Assembly (NCBI RefSeq): GCF_019740315.1
Contig: NZ_JAHXZR010000002.1
Location: 591,095 to 655,094, forward strand
Direction of reading: 5' to 3'
Length of the DNA stretch: 64,000 bases
From: Oceanobacter mangrovi
GTDB lineage: Bacteria; Pseudomonadota; Gammaproteobacteria; Pseudomonadales; Oceanobacteraceae
A program made the translations under genes and the position numbers. This document shows positions 46,488-55,166 of this stretch, piece by piece (the first letter of the stretch is position 1; each line of letters opens with the position of its first letter). The notes beneath the pieces are model-generated. The model ran no database searches and was not told where the DNA came from. It was given only the letters and a program-made list of their open reading frames with translations.

Positions 46488-47486
46488 TTACAGCAGACCT
46501 TTATCGCGCTCCGCCCAGGCCTTGCGACATTCTTCAATAATCGCCTGTAACTGCTCTGGCTGTTTGCGGATCGCAACCAGCGCCAGTGCTGCAGTATTTA
46601 CGATCGCTTCCTCAGCATACTGACTGCCCAACTCGCCACGCCATTGCTGGAGCAGCAGATGGGTGTCGATTTCATTTTTGGGTTTGTCGTCGTAATGACT
46701 GTGCAGATTCGGAATAACCAGCTCACCGGATTCACCATTGAGATGATAACGGGCCACGCAAGCCCGTTCAGGGTTTACTTCGAATTCACCGCCTTCACCC
46801 TTGATTACCAGCATGTCGTTGCCGTTGATATGGGCAGCGCCGGTATGGGTTTCAGAGTAGTTGGGGTGGAAGATTCCCTGTACGGATGGCGTATCTGCTG
46901 GCGCAATGGTTTTCAGCAAGGTGTTAATCGGTGAGCGCACGCCCAGAATCGCTTTCAGCGATAACCAGCGCTGAAACACCGGATTGATTTCACTGCAGGG
47001 CAGGTAGGCCAGCGATGGCGCATCCGCCAGTTGCTGCAGGCTGGTTAGCTGGGGCAGCCCCAGCTGCTCGAATACTTCATGCAGATAAATCCGGCCTTCG
47101 GTATGAGCGGTGCTGCCGTGGAACAGGATGCGATAACCCATCTGATTCAACAGCATGGCTGACAACAAGCACCAGAATGGCTGGCGCCGCTTGCCGGCAT
47201 AGCTTGGCCAGGCCAGGTCGAATTTCTGTTCGGCGTCAACCTCGGGCCAGATGTCATTGATCGCAGCGGCAAAGCCCGCTAGTTCTTCCGGCGTCTCTTC
47301 CTTGACGCGCAACAGCATCAGGATGGCACCCAGCTGTTCAGGTTCAAAACGACCAGCAACCAGTTCGCCCATGGTGTATTTGGCTTCATCAAACGTCATG
47401 CTGCGGCTGGCGTTTTTGCCACGGGCCAGGATACGGACGTATTCCGCCAGTGCGTGTTTTTCCTTAATCGGGCTGGTATTGCTCAC
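46488..47486 (-). CDS. YbiB-like glycosyltransferase-family protein
   Basis: The 332-residue protein resembles the anthranilate phosphoribosyltransferase (TrpD) fold: EYVRILARGKNASRSMTFDE, LGAILMLLRVKEETPEELAG and VIKGEGGEFEVNPERACVAR. This TrpD-like group (YbiB in E. coli) binds nucleic acid and is not a tryptophan enzyme; its role is unclear. GTG 47486 has GGAGA upstream and overlaps the tusE stop by four bases (GTGA). It is the last gene of the tus operon. Confidence 0.82.
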   Translation of the reverse strand: MSNTSPIKEKHALAEYVRILARGKNASRSMTFDEAKYTMGELVAGRFEPEQLGAILMLLRVKEETPEELAGFAAAINDIWPEVDAEQKFDLAWPSYAGKRRQPFWCLLSAMLLNQMGYRILFHGSTAHTEGRIYLHEVFEQLGLPQLTSLQQLADAPSLAYLPCSEINPVFQRWLSLKAILGVRSPINTLLKTIAPADTPSVQGIFHPNYSETHTGAAHINGNDMLVIKGEGGEFEVNPERACVARYHLNGESGELVIPNLHSHYDDKPKNEIDTHLLLQQWRGELGSQYAEEAIVNTAALALVAIRKQPEQLQAIIEECRKAWAERDKGLL

Positions 47487-47806
47487 AGACAGTTCTCCGG
47501 TCTGGGTAGGCCAGCAATCTTGGCGGCGATTTTGGCCGGACTGCCGGGAAATAATTGCAACAGGTAAATGCTTGATGCCTTGTCTGGGCCAAGCTGGGCC
47601 TTCAGATATTTGCTCAGCGGTCGCATGGCCGGAGACAAATCGAACTCCTGATAGAACGCGCGCAGCTGATTGAGGACCTCCCAATGAGCCTCAGTCAGGC
47701 TGATGCTTTCCGCCTCTGCCAGCTGTTCAGCCACTTGAGGTGACCAGTCTGCCAGATTGACCAGAAAGCCGTCTTTATCCAATGGCGGCATAGTGTCAGA
47801 AGTCAT
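47483..47806 (-). CDS. tusE: Sulfurtransferase TusE (DsrC family)
   Basis: The 107-residue protein ends in PRPENCL, with the conserved Cys next to last, as in DsrC/TusE. The body has KDGFLVNLADWSPQVAEQLA and LTEAHWEVLNQLRAFYQEF. It takes persulfide from TusBCD and passes it to MnmA for 2-thiouridine. It follows tusB after three bases. Confidence 0.95.
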   Translation of the reverse strand: MTSDTMPPLDKDGFLVNLADWSPQVAEQLAEAESISLTEAHWEVLNQLRAFYQEFDLSPAMRPLSKYLKAQLGPDKASSIYLLQLFPGSPAKIAAKIAGLPRPENCL

Positions 47807-47809
47807 GAT

Positions 47810-48082
47810 TCAGTCGATCCAGGACAAGGTTTTGTTGTGCGACAGGGTGAGTTCCACCCATTCAACATCGGAAAGCAGCTGTACACCCTCAGCAGCGGGT
47901 TGGCCGTTAACTTCGGCGTCTTTGCTGCGCATGAATAGCGGCAGTTCCGGCAAGGCCAGCCGCCATACCGAAGCCAGCAAGCAGCTTTTGCCCAGTAACA
48001 CCAAAGCGTCAGATGTATCCGCGACGTCGGCTAGCTGACCAATCAACAAGGGGTTGCAGGACTGAATTAAATGCAGCGTCAT
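47810..48082 (-). CDS. tusB: Sulfurtransferase complex subunit TusB
   Basis: The 90-residue protein has MTLHLIQSCNPLLIGQLADV and DALVLLGKSCLLASV, as in DsrH/TusB. It forms the TusBCD hexamer that relays sulfur from TusA. The start overlaps the tusC stop (TGATG). Confidence 0.9.
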   Translation of the reverse strand: MTLHLIQSCNPLLIGQLADVADTSDALVLLGKSCLLASVWRLALPELPLFMRSKDAEVNGQPAAEGVQLLSDVEWVELTLSHNKTLSWID

Positions 48083-48435
48083 CAGAACCTCAGGCAATGA
48101 TCGTGTTGCTGGATTAACTGGCTGATTGCCGATGAATCAATCAGTCGGGCGAGGGCGGACAGGCTCGTGGCAGCCAGACCCAATTGGTCAAGTGACTGCT
48201 GGCAGGCATAAATATTCTCACAGTCGTACATTGGCAGCGCCTTGATCAATCGTGCCGGACTTTTGCCTCCTGTCTGGCGCGCTTGCAGGTCATTCACCAG
48301 CCACAGCAAGCCTGCGCCGGTAAACAGCAAACCGACCTGTTGGTCGAAGGCTGCCAGCGCCATGGCCAGCTCCAGCGCTTCAGGCTCAGGGGAGGGTGGC
48401 TGGCTGACAATAACCAGAGTTGATTTATCACTCAT
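48082..48435 (-). CDS. tusC: Sulfurtransferase complex subunit TusC
   Basis: The 117-residue DsrF-like protein has LELAMALAAFDQQVGLLFTG and CENIYACQQSLDQLGL. It is a structural partner of TusD and TusB and follows tusD after one base. Confidence 0.9.
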   Translation of the reverse strand: MSDKSTLVIVSQPPSPEPEALELAMALAAFDQQVGLLFTGAGLLWLVNDLQARQTGGKSPARLIKALPMYDCENIYACQQSLDQLGLAATSLSALARLIDSSAISQLIQQHDHCLRF

Positions 48436-48436
48436 A

Positions 48437-48826
48437 TCAGAACTCCACCAGACGATCGCTTTGGCTGGTTGCCATTGCCATTTCGCCCAGTCCAGTCAAC
48501 TCAAACCCTGCCAGAATAGTCGGCCCATCAAGCTGATAACGATTGCTTTCCTGCTCATTCGCCATGCCGCGGCGAATGGCATTGGCAATACATAACTGCA
48601 ACGGAAATCCGCCTTCGCTCGCCAGCTGTTGCCAGGCGACACCGATGGATTGCTGCCCCTGGGGCGGCTGAATGCGGTTGTTGGCAACCAGCACCGCGTC
48701 CTGATAGAAAAACACCCGATCAATAGCGTGGCCCGCTTCAAGAACCGCAGTCACAAACTCCTGCGCCAGCAAGTGCGATTCGCCAATAAAGGGGGAGCGG
48801 GTAAGTAAAATTGAAAAACTGGCCAT
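48437..48826 (-). CDS. tusD: Sulfurtransferase complex subunit TusD
   Basis: The 129-residue DsrE-like protein has FVTAVLEAGHAIDRVFFYQD and FPLQLCIANAIRRGM, in which the Cys corresponds to the persulfide-carrying residue of TusD. It ends with LTGLGEMAMATSQSDRLVEF, as in the E. coli protein. ATG 48826 gives the family N-terminus (MASFSILLTRSPF); a longer frame to 48901 has no family support. It is the first tus gene; the tRNA-Ser promoter lies beyond it in the opposite direction. Confidence 0.92.
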   Translation of the reverse strand: MASFSILLTRSPFIGESHLLAQEFVTAVLEAGHAIDRVFFYQDAVLVANNRIQPPQGQQSIGVAWQQLASEGGFPLQLCIANAIRRGMANEQESNRYQLDGPTILAGFELTGLGEMAMATSQSDRLVEF

Positions 48827-48957
48827 AAGCCCGTACATCGACAAAATAAAACCGCATGATCTGATTTTCAGCGCCTGGCTGCAAGGCAGGGCAAGCTTCA
48901 CATGAATCGCTGAAATTGCACAAAAAACACTCTAACTGATTGATTTTAAAAAAAGTG

Positions 48958-48985
48958 TTGACGGAAAAAATAATACAGGTAATAT
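48958..48985 (+). promoter_or_regulatory. Sigma-70 promoter of tRNA-Ser
   Basis: TTGACG (48958-48963), 16 bases, TAATAT (48980-48985), followed by the GC-rich GCGCACC typical of stringently controlled stable-RNA promoters. Confidence 0.85.
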
Positions 48986-48997
48986 GCGCACCAGTTC

Positions 48998-49088
48998 GGA
49001 GGGATGGCTGAGTGGTTGAAAGCACCGGTCTTGAAAACCGGCGTAGGTTAATAGCCTACCTAGGGTTCAAATCCCTATCCCTCCGCCA
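48998..49088 (+). tRNA. tRNA-Ser (UGA)
   Basis: Acceptor arms GGAGGGA and TCCCTCC pair, with discriminator G and encoded CCA. The anticodon stem CCGGT/ACCGG holds the loop CTTGAAA (anticodon TGA). The long variable arm is as expected for a class II tRNA. Confidence 0.97.
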
Positions 49089-49094
49089 CTATTC

Positions 49095-49129
49095 AAAAAC
49101 CCTGATTCAGCAATGAGTCAGGGTTTTTT
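49095..49129 (+). terminator. Rho-independent terminator after tRNA-Ser
   Basis: An AACCCTGA/TCAGGGTT stem with a 12-base loop is followed by a T-run. Confidence 0.88.
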
Positions 49130-49295
49130 CGTTTCAAGCCTTTCGTTTTCAATCTTTTCGACCACATTCTTCGCAATGCAGTCAAAGACAGCCCAGTTGC
49201 AACACGGTGTTCGACAAACACAGCTCGACCGCATCGACAAATTAGTCGATAAAGTCATCCACTTTTATCACGCTCTGTTTTGTTGATTTCTTCTG

Positions 49296-50693
49296 ATGCC
49301 AATTGAACGCCGCACGCTGACTTCTCTGTTGATCGCCGGGACCCTGTTCATGGAAATCCTGGACGCCAACGTCATTACCACTGCGCTGCCAGCGATCGCG
49401 GCTGATTTTCATGTTCCGCCAGCCTGGCTGTCGGTTGGAGTGTCGGCGTATCTGATTGCGCTGACGGTGTTTATTCCGATTAGCGGCTGGGCGGCAGACC
49501 GGTTTGGTAATCGGCGGGTGTTCTGTTCGGCAATTGGTGTATTTCTGGCGGCTTCACTGCTGTGTGCCGCGTCAACCAGCCTGATGGAGTTCACGCTGGC
49601 GCGTATTCTCCAGGGAATCGGGGGTTCATTGATGGTACCTGTTGGTCGCTTGGTGGTGCTTCGCAACACGCCAAAGGATCAATTGGTCAGGACTATGGCA
49701 ATTCTTACTTGGCCAGCTCTGGTCGCGCCATTGATTGGACCGGTTCTTGGTGGTTGGATTGCAACGCATTGGAGCTGGCACTGGATTTTTCTGTTGAATA
49801 TTCCACTGGGGCTACTGGCATTTGCAGCAGCCTGGCGTTTGATTCCAATCAAAGGGGAGCCAGTACAGAGCTTCGATTACAAGGGGTTTTTACTGGTTGG
49901 TTCAGGCATCGGCTTGTTGATGGCAGGGGTTGAACTGTGCAGTCGGGAAGATTTGTCACTATGGTATGCGGCCACGCTGATCCTCGCCGGATTGGCGGTG
50001 CTATGGCTGACCAGTCGTTATCTGCAGCAAGCCGCCAAACCCTTGTTTCGTCTTGATCCTCTGTCTGTTGGTACCTTTCGAGCCACGACAATTGGCGGTT
50101 CGATGTTTCGAATCTGCATTGCGACCGCGCCGTTTTTGCTGCCGCTGATGTTTCAGATTGGTTTTGGCTACAGTCCGGTTCAGGCCGGCTCGCTGCTGTT
50201 GTGGTTGTTTGCAGGCAACCTGGCGATCAAGCCAGCAACCACCTGGATAATGAACCGATTTGGATTTCGGGCTATTTTGCTTGGCAATGGCTTGATGCTC
50301 GCGACAGGTTTTCTGACAATCGCGCAATTTACTGCCGAGACGCCATTGTGGCTGGTTGGGTTGGTGTTGTTTATCAGCGGCGCCAACCGCTCAATGCAAT
50401 TCACAACCCTGGGGGCGCTGAGCTACGCCGATGTGCCGCAAAGACAAATGCGCGATGCCAATACGCTGCAGGCGATTGTTGTGCAAATGAATATGGGAGC
50501 CGGGATTGCCTTTGCAGCCTTGATGCTGAGTATCGCCTGCCTGCTGGATGGACGCTCAGCGGCTGCACCACTAGCGGAAGATTTTCAGCATGCCTTTTAT
50601 CTGATTGCAGTCATGTTGGTACCGGCGCTGTGGTACAGCGCCCGGCTGCCGTCAGACATTGGCTCTGCCGTACTGAAGCATCGCCCTGCCTAG
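49296..50693 (+). CDS. MFS drug exporter, DHA2 family
   Basis: The 465-residue membrane protein has the DHA2 motif FMEILDANVITTALPAIAAD in the first helix and motif A (GWAADRFGNRRVF) between helices 2 and 3. ARILQGIGGSLMVPVGRLVV follows, with about 14 helices in all. It is a proton antiporter of the EmrB/QacA type; the substrate is unknown. No adaptor gene is next to it. The 3' end overlaps the convergent deacetylase gene by four bases. Confidence 0.88.
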   Translation: MPIERRTLTSLLIAGTLFMEILDANVITTALPAIAADFHVPPAWLSVGVSAYLIALTVFIPISGWAADRFGNRRVFCSAIGVFLAASLLCAASTSLMEFTLARILQGIGGSLMVPVGRLVVLRNTPKDQLVRTMAILTWPALVAPLIGPVLGGWIATHWSWHWIFLLNIPLGLLAFAAAWRLIPIKGEPVQSFDYKGFLLVGSGIGLLMAGVELCSREDLSLWYAATLILAGLAVLWLTSRYLQQAAKPLFRLDPLSVGTFRATTIGGSMFRICIATAPFLLPLMFQIGFGYSPVQAGSLLLWLFAGNLAIKPATTWIMNRFGFRAILLGNGLMLATGFLTIAQFTAETPLWLVGLVLFISGANRSMQFTTLGALSYADVPQRQMRDANTLQAIVVQMNMGAGIAFAALMLSIACLLDGRSAAAPLAEDFQHAFYLIAVMLVPALWYSARLPSDIGSAVLKHRPA

Positions 50694-51643
50694 TTGGTTG
50701 TTTCTGATTGCTGGGTCGGCTCTTGTGCCAGCATGCCAGCGATAAACAGCGTAGCGGAAGTACCAAATGCCTTGAGATTATAGCCGCCTTCCAGTACTGC
50801 CAACCAGGGAATGCGGCGCTTCAAGCAGTAGTCGTTAATCCATTCACTGATCCAGAGGAAATCCCGATCTTCGAAATTGAGTTCTGCCATCGGATCGCAA
50901 CGATGAGCATCAAAGCCTGCCGAGACGATAATCACTTCAGGAGCGAATCTGCGTAGCGCAGGCTCCCACTGTTCAATCACACCCTTGCGGAAAATCTCAC
51001 CATCAGCACCTTGAGGCAGATGTACATTAATCAGGTTGGTGTACTTGTTCTGTTCGTAGTGGGTATAAGGGTAGAAGGGGTGCTGAAACGCGGAAAGCAG
51101 CAGGAAGCGCTGATCATTTTGCAGAATATCAATAGTGCCATTGCCCTGATGGGCGTCGAAATCGAGAATCGCGATGCGCTGCATGTGATGCACATCAGCT
51201 GCCCGCAGAGCGGCAATAGCGCTGTTGTTAAAGAAACAGAACCCCATCGACTTTTTGCGTTCAGCGTGATGACCTGGCGGCCGGATCGCGGCAAAAGCAT
51301 TGCGATGAACACCATTCAGCACATCATCAAGGGCCTGTGTCGTGGTGCCAACAGAGTGGAGTGCTGCTTCCAGTGTGCCGGATGACATGGGTGTATCGTC
51401 ATCCACCAGAATCGTGCCATGCTCTGGCTGAATCAGATGCAACTGATCGACGTAGGCCTTGCTGTGGGCGCGCAGAATATCGGGCAGGTGAGCACTCTTG
51501 CCTTCGTGAATAATCAGCTTGTCCCACACGCCGGTGGCCTTGAGAACTTCCTCTAGCGCCGTGATGCGACTGGCCTGTTCCGGATGATCTTCACCGGTGT
51601 CATGACCGAAGTGTTGATGGAAGGCGTAATATCCAGTGCTCAT
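50690..51643 (-). CDS. Histone deacetylase-family amidohydrolase (AcuC/HdaH-like)
   Basis: The 317-residue protein has the zinc-dependent deacetylase fold: AIRPPGHHAERKKSMGFCFF (two catalytic His), the zinc ligands in LDFDAHQGNGTIDIL and SAGFDAHRCDPMAEL, and LEGGYNLKAFGTSA at the end. In many relatives the zinc loop is DVHHGNG; here Gln follows the ligand His. Substrates of such bacterial enzymes are acetyl-lysine proteins, acetylpolyamines or small amides. It is head-to-head, 78 bases apart, with a Pat-type protein acetyltransferase, which favours acetyl-lysine. Confidence 0.88.
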   Translation of the reverse strand: MSTGYYAFHQHFGHDTGEDHPEQASRITALEEVLKATGVWDKLIIHEGKSAHLPDILRAHSKAYVDQLHLIQPEHGTILVDDDTPMSSGTLEAALHSVGTTTQALDDVLNGVHRNAFAAIRPPGHHAERKKSMGFCFFNNSAIAALRAADVHHMQRIAILDFDAHQGNGTIDILQNDQRFLLLSAFQHPFYPYTHYEQNKYTNLINVHLPQGADGEIFRKGVIEQWEPALRRFAPEVIIVSAGFDAHRCDPMAELNFEDRDFLWISEWINDYCLKRRIPWLAVLEGGYNLKAFGTSATLFIAGMLAQEPTQQSETTN

Positions 51644-51721
51644 ATCGTCGTATTTATACTCTTTTTTTTCAGTGTACCCAGCCGTTACACTCAGGCCAAC
51701 TCAACTAAAGGATCAGTCTGC

Positions 51722-54436
51722 ATGGGTACACGTTCCCTGGAGTTGTTCTTTCGACCCAAGGTCATCGCTGTGATTGGTGCTTCCGAGCGCCCGGGCAGTG
51801 TTGGCGGCGCGGTCGTGCGCAACCTGCTGAATAGCGACTTCCCCGGCACCATCATCCCGATTAACACGCGCGGATACGATCAGGTGTACGGCATTCCTGC
51901 GATCAGTCGTATCAGTCAGGTCGAACAGGTGCCAGACCTTGCTGTTATTTGTACTCCAGCTGAGACGGTTCCGAAAGTCCTCAAGCAGCTACATGCCAAA
52001 GGAGTGGGGGCGGCCTTGCTGCTGACTGGCGGCATAGCCCGTACCCGCTCATGGCAGTATCGGCCGGCATCTGACCGGCTGGACCAGGTGATCCAGCAAA
52101 CTAATATTCGTATTCTCGGGCCAGATTGCCTGGGTCTGGTCGTGCCCTGGCGCAAGCTCAATGCATCTTTGCTGCACGTGCCGGTGCGGCCGGGCAATAT
52201 CGCCTACATTGGCCAGTCAGGCACGCTGGCGTCCGGTGTGCTGGATTGGGCTTTCAGTCGCAACGTCGGTTTTTCACATGTACTGACACTGGGGCGCAAC
52301 AATGATGTCTCACTGTCTGACTTGATCGACTTTATCGTGCAGGAGCCGCACGTTAAAAACATTTTGGTGCAGCTGGATGAACTGGGCTCTGGCAAGCATC
52401 TGGTGCGTTCGCTGCGGGCAGCTTCGCGTCACAAGCTGGTACTGGCGGTAAAGAGCAATCGCTCGCCGGACAATCCGTTAAACAGGGTCAGTGCTCCGAA
52501 AGGGCTGATGTCGCGCGATTTGCTGATCGACGAAATGCTGGCTCGTGCCGGCGTGTTGCGAGTGCAGGATACCGACGAAATGTTCCATTGCGTCGACACC
52601 CTGCGTCGCCAGCGTGAAAGTTTTGGCCCGCGCCTGGCGGTCGTTGCCAATGGTCGTGGGCCGGCGATCCTGGCGCTGGATTCGCTATTGGAAAGTGGCG
52701 GCACGCTGGCGCAGCTGTCGGATGAAACCCGCACCCATCTGCGCGGTTTGCTGCCGGAATACGTCAAAACAGACAACCCCTTGCTGTTGAATCCGGAGTT
52801 ACAGCCCCATCAGTTGGCGGCTGTAACCCATACCGTACTGGCCGACAAGCAGGTTGATGCCTTGCTGGTTATTTTTATTCCCGGTATCGGTTCAGACCCA
52901 CTTGCCAATGCCCAGGCACTGGTCAAGGTGGCGAAGAAGTACAACAAAAGCGTGCTGACCTGCTGGCTGGGTGAGTATTCGGTCGAAAGCGCCCGCGATT
53001 ATTTTGGCGAAAACAGCGTGCCAACGTTCGACACGCCGGACAACGCCATCAATTCCTATATGTACATGGTGCGCCATCAGCTAACCCAGGAGCTGCTGCG
53101 AGAAACGCCAGAATCACTCGAAATTCCGATTTCATCCGGCTACATGGATGTCGACAAGGAAATTCTGGAAGTCCATCGTCCCGGCGACTACCTGTTGCCG
53201 AACTACGCCTGGAAGCTATTGAAGTCCTACGGCTTTGCCTTTGCCGAAAACCGTTATCGCACCAACCTGGCTGATTTGCTGGAAGCTGCATCAGACATTC
53301 CCGACCCCTGGGTGCTGCGGGTTCACCACCGCGATTACCTGTATCCGTTTGCATATGGCAAGAATCCGCGCGAGCGGATGCGCAGCGTGGTACGCAATAT
53401 CACGTCAGAAGAAGGTCTGATCGAAGGGGCTGAGCAGCTGGAGCGTGAAATTGCCGAGCGCTTTCCGAAAAGCCCGGTGCTGGGATACACAGTGCAGACC
53501 ATGCACCGTGCGTTAGATAACCTGCAGTTTTCCTTTGGTATTGGCCGCGATCCGGAAATTGGCCCTTTCCTGTTTTTTGGCGGCGGCGGCACCACGGCTG
53601 ACACTCTGGTCGATCGTCAGGTTGCCTTACCGCCACTGAACGCCAACCTGGCTGAAAAACTGATCAAGCGCAGCCACTTCTATGAGGTGTTACAGGAGCG
53701 CTCTGAAAATATCGAACGGGAGTTAGTAACCCTGGAGCGCTGGCTGGTTGCGATTTCTCACATTGCCCTGAATCACCCATGGCTGGCAGCACTGGAAGTT
53801 AACGCCATTCGCCAGAAAGTTGGTCATTACATCGCCATCGGTATCGCTGGTGAAGTTGGCCATCCGGTTAAAAGCGCCATTTTGCCGTATCCCAAGGAGT
53901 TGGAAGCCAGCTTTACTGGGCGCAGCGGCACCAGTTATCTGATTCGACCCATTCGCGGGGAAGATGAACCTTTACTGGAACAATTTTATCGCACGCTCAG
54001 TGCGGAATCGCTGCGACTGCGCTTTTTTGGGGCGCGTCGCCAGTTTGATCACGGCGAACTGGCACGCCTGACTCAGATCGATTATGACCGCGAGATGGCA
54101 TTTGTCGCCCAAAAAGGCGACACCTTGCATGGCGTTGTGCGGGTGTTCATCGATGCCGATGATGTTGCCGCCGAATATTCGGTGATTATCGACGATAGTC
54201 TGCGTGGCGAAGGATTGGGTAAGCACCTAATGGAAGTTATGATAGATTACCTTACGAATCGTGGGGTTTTGCAGATTTTTGGCACAGTCTTGCCGCATAA
54301 CAAGCCAATGCTGACGCTCAATCGCAAGCTGGGGTTCGCTCTTCATCACGATCACGAAGAGGGAGTGGTTGAAGTAACCCGCAATCTCAACCCATTGAAA
54401 TACGCCTGGCAGCGAAAACGTATGTATCCGATGTAA
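51722..54436 (+). CDS. Pat/PatZ-type protein lysine acetyltransferase
   Basis: The 904-residue protein starts with a CoA-binding Rossmann domain (FRPKVIAVIGASERPGSVGG), then a succinyl-CoA synthetase-like ligase domain and an ATP-grasp part (KSPVLGYTVQTMHRALDNLQ, FLFFGGGGTTADTLVDRQVA). It ends with a GNAT domain with the acetyl-CoA loop SLRGEGLGKHLMEVMIDYL. This is the layout of Pat/YfiQ. In active ADP-forming synthetases a His occurs in SHTG; the aligned stretch here reads SAPKG, so ligase activity is probably lost, as in Pat. It probably acetylates acetyl-CoA synthetase and other enzymes. ATG 51722 has AAAGGA upstream. Confidence 0.88.
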   Translation: MGTRSLELFFRPKVIAVIGASERPGSVGGAVVRNLLNSDFPGTIIPINTRGYDQVYGIPAISRISQVEQVPDLAVICTPAETVPKVLKQLHAKGVGAALLLTGGIARTRSWQYRPASDRLDQVIQQTNIRILGPDCLGLVVPWRKLNASLLHVPVRPGNIAYIGQSGTLASGVLDWAFSRNVGFSHVLTLGRNNDVSLSDLIDFIVQEPHVKNILVQLDELGSGKHLVRSLRAASRHKLVLAVKSNRSPDNPLNRVSAPKGLMSRDLLIDEMLARAGVLRVQDTDEMFHCVDTLRRQRESFGPRLAVVANGRGPAILALDSLLESGGTLAQLSDETRTHLRGLLPEYVKTDNPLLLNPELQPHQLAAVTHTVLADKQVDALLVIFIPGIGSDPLANAQALVKVAKKYNKSVLTCWLGEYSVESARDYFGENSVPTFDTPDNAINSYMYMVRHQLTQELLRETPESLEIPISSGYMDVDKEILEVHRPGDYLLPNYAWKLLKSYGFAFAENRYRTNLADLLEAASDIPDPWVLRVHHRDYLYPFAYGKNPRERMRSVVRNITSEEGLIEGAEQLEREIAERFPKSPVLGYTVQTMHRALDNLQFSFGIGRDPEIGPFLFFGGGGTTADTLVDRQVALPPLNANLAEKLIKRSHFYEVLQERSENIERELVTLERWLVAISHIALNHPWLAALEVNAIRQKVGHYIAIGIAGEVGHPVKSAILPYPKELEASFTGRSGTSYLIRPIRGEDEPLLEQFYRTLSAESLRLRFFGARRQFDHGELARLTQIDYDREMAFVAQKGDTLHGVVRVFIDADDVAAEYSVIIDDSLRGEGLGKHLMEVMIDYLTNRGVLQIFGTVLPHNKPMLTLNRKLGFALHHDHEEGVVEVTRNLNPLKYAWQRKRMYPM

Positions 54437-54518
54437 TCAAATTGGTATTATTGGTGCATATGCTAACTGTCTGACCACTCCGGTGGTTGCCTAATAAATT
54501 AGAAGAGTGGGGTTTCCT

Positions 54519-55166
54519 TTGATTTCTGTGTTAGTTGTGGATGACCACGAGCTGGTTCGCTCGGGTATCTCGGCATTATTGGCTGACGCAAATGGAATTG
54601 AAGTGGTTGGACAGGCAGAAAGCGGTGAAGCCGCCATTCTGTTCGTCAAGGAACACGAGCCAGATGTAGTGCTGATGGACGTTCAGATGCCCGGAATTGG
54701 CGGGCTGGAAGCGACCCGAAAAATTACCCGTACTCACCCGGACACCCGGGTGATTGCTGTTACTGCCTGCGATGACAACCCGTTCGCCCAGCGCCTGATG
54801 CAGGCAGGGGCATCTGGCTATATCACCAAAGGGGCGGATTCGGATGAGATGAAAACTGCGATTCTGAAAGTGAATCGCGGCCAGAAATACATCAGTAGTG
54901 AAATCGCCCAGCGTATGGCTCTGAAGCCATATCAGGAAAACAATCACAATCCGTTTGATGCCTTGTCAGAACGGGAAATGCAGATTGCCCTGATGATTGT
55001 AAACTGTCAGAAGGCCGCAGAAATTGGCGATGCGCTATTCCTGAGCCCCAAAACAGTTAACAGCTACCGCTATCGGATTTTTGAAAAGCTGGGCATCGAC
55101 GGCGATGTTGAGCTGACTCGCCTGGCCATTCGACACGGAATCATCGACGCCAACAGCTTCTCCTAA
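54519..55166 (+). CDS. gacA: Response regulator GacA/UvrY
   Basis: The 215-residue protein has a receiver domain (ISVLVVDDHELVRSGISALL, phospho-acceptor Asp in VVLMDVQMPGIGGLEATRKI) and a LuxR-type HTH (ALSEREMQIALMIVNCQ, FLSPKTVNSYRYRIFEKLGI). It is the partner of a GacS/BarA kinase, switching on small RNAs that titrate CsrA/RsmA. The start is TTG 54519, in the same place as the TTG start of Pseudomonas gacA; GTG 54507 is an alternative. The stop overlaps the uvrC start by one base (TAATG), the usual arrangement. Confidence 0.93.
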   Translation: MISVLVVDDHELVRSGISALLADANGIEVVGQAESGEAAILFVKEHEPDVVLMDVQMPGIGGLEATRKITRTHPDTRVIAVTACDDNPFAQRLMQAGASGYITKGADSDEMKTAILKVNRGQKYISSEIAQRMALKPYQENNHNPFDALSEREMQIALMIVNCQKAAEIGDALFLSPKTVNSYRYRIFEKLGIDGDVELTRLAIRHGIIDANSFS

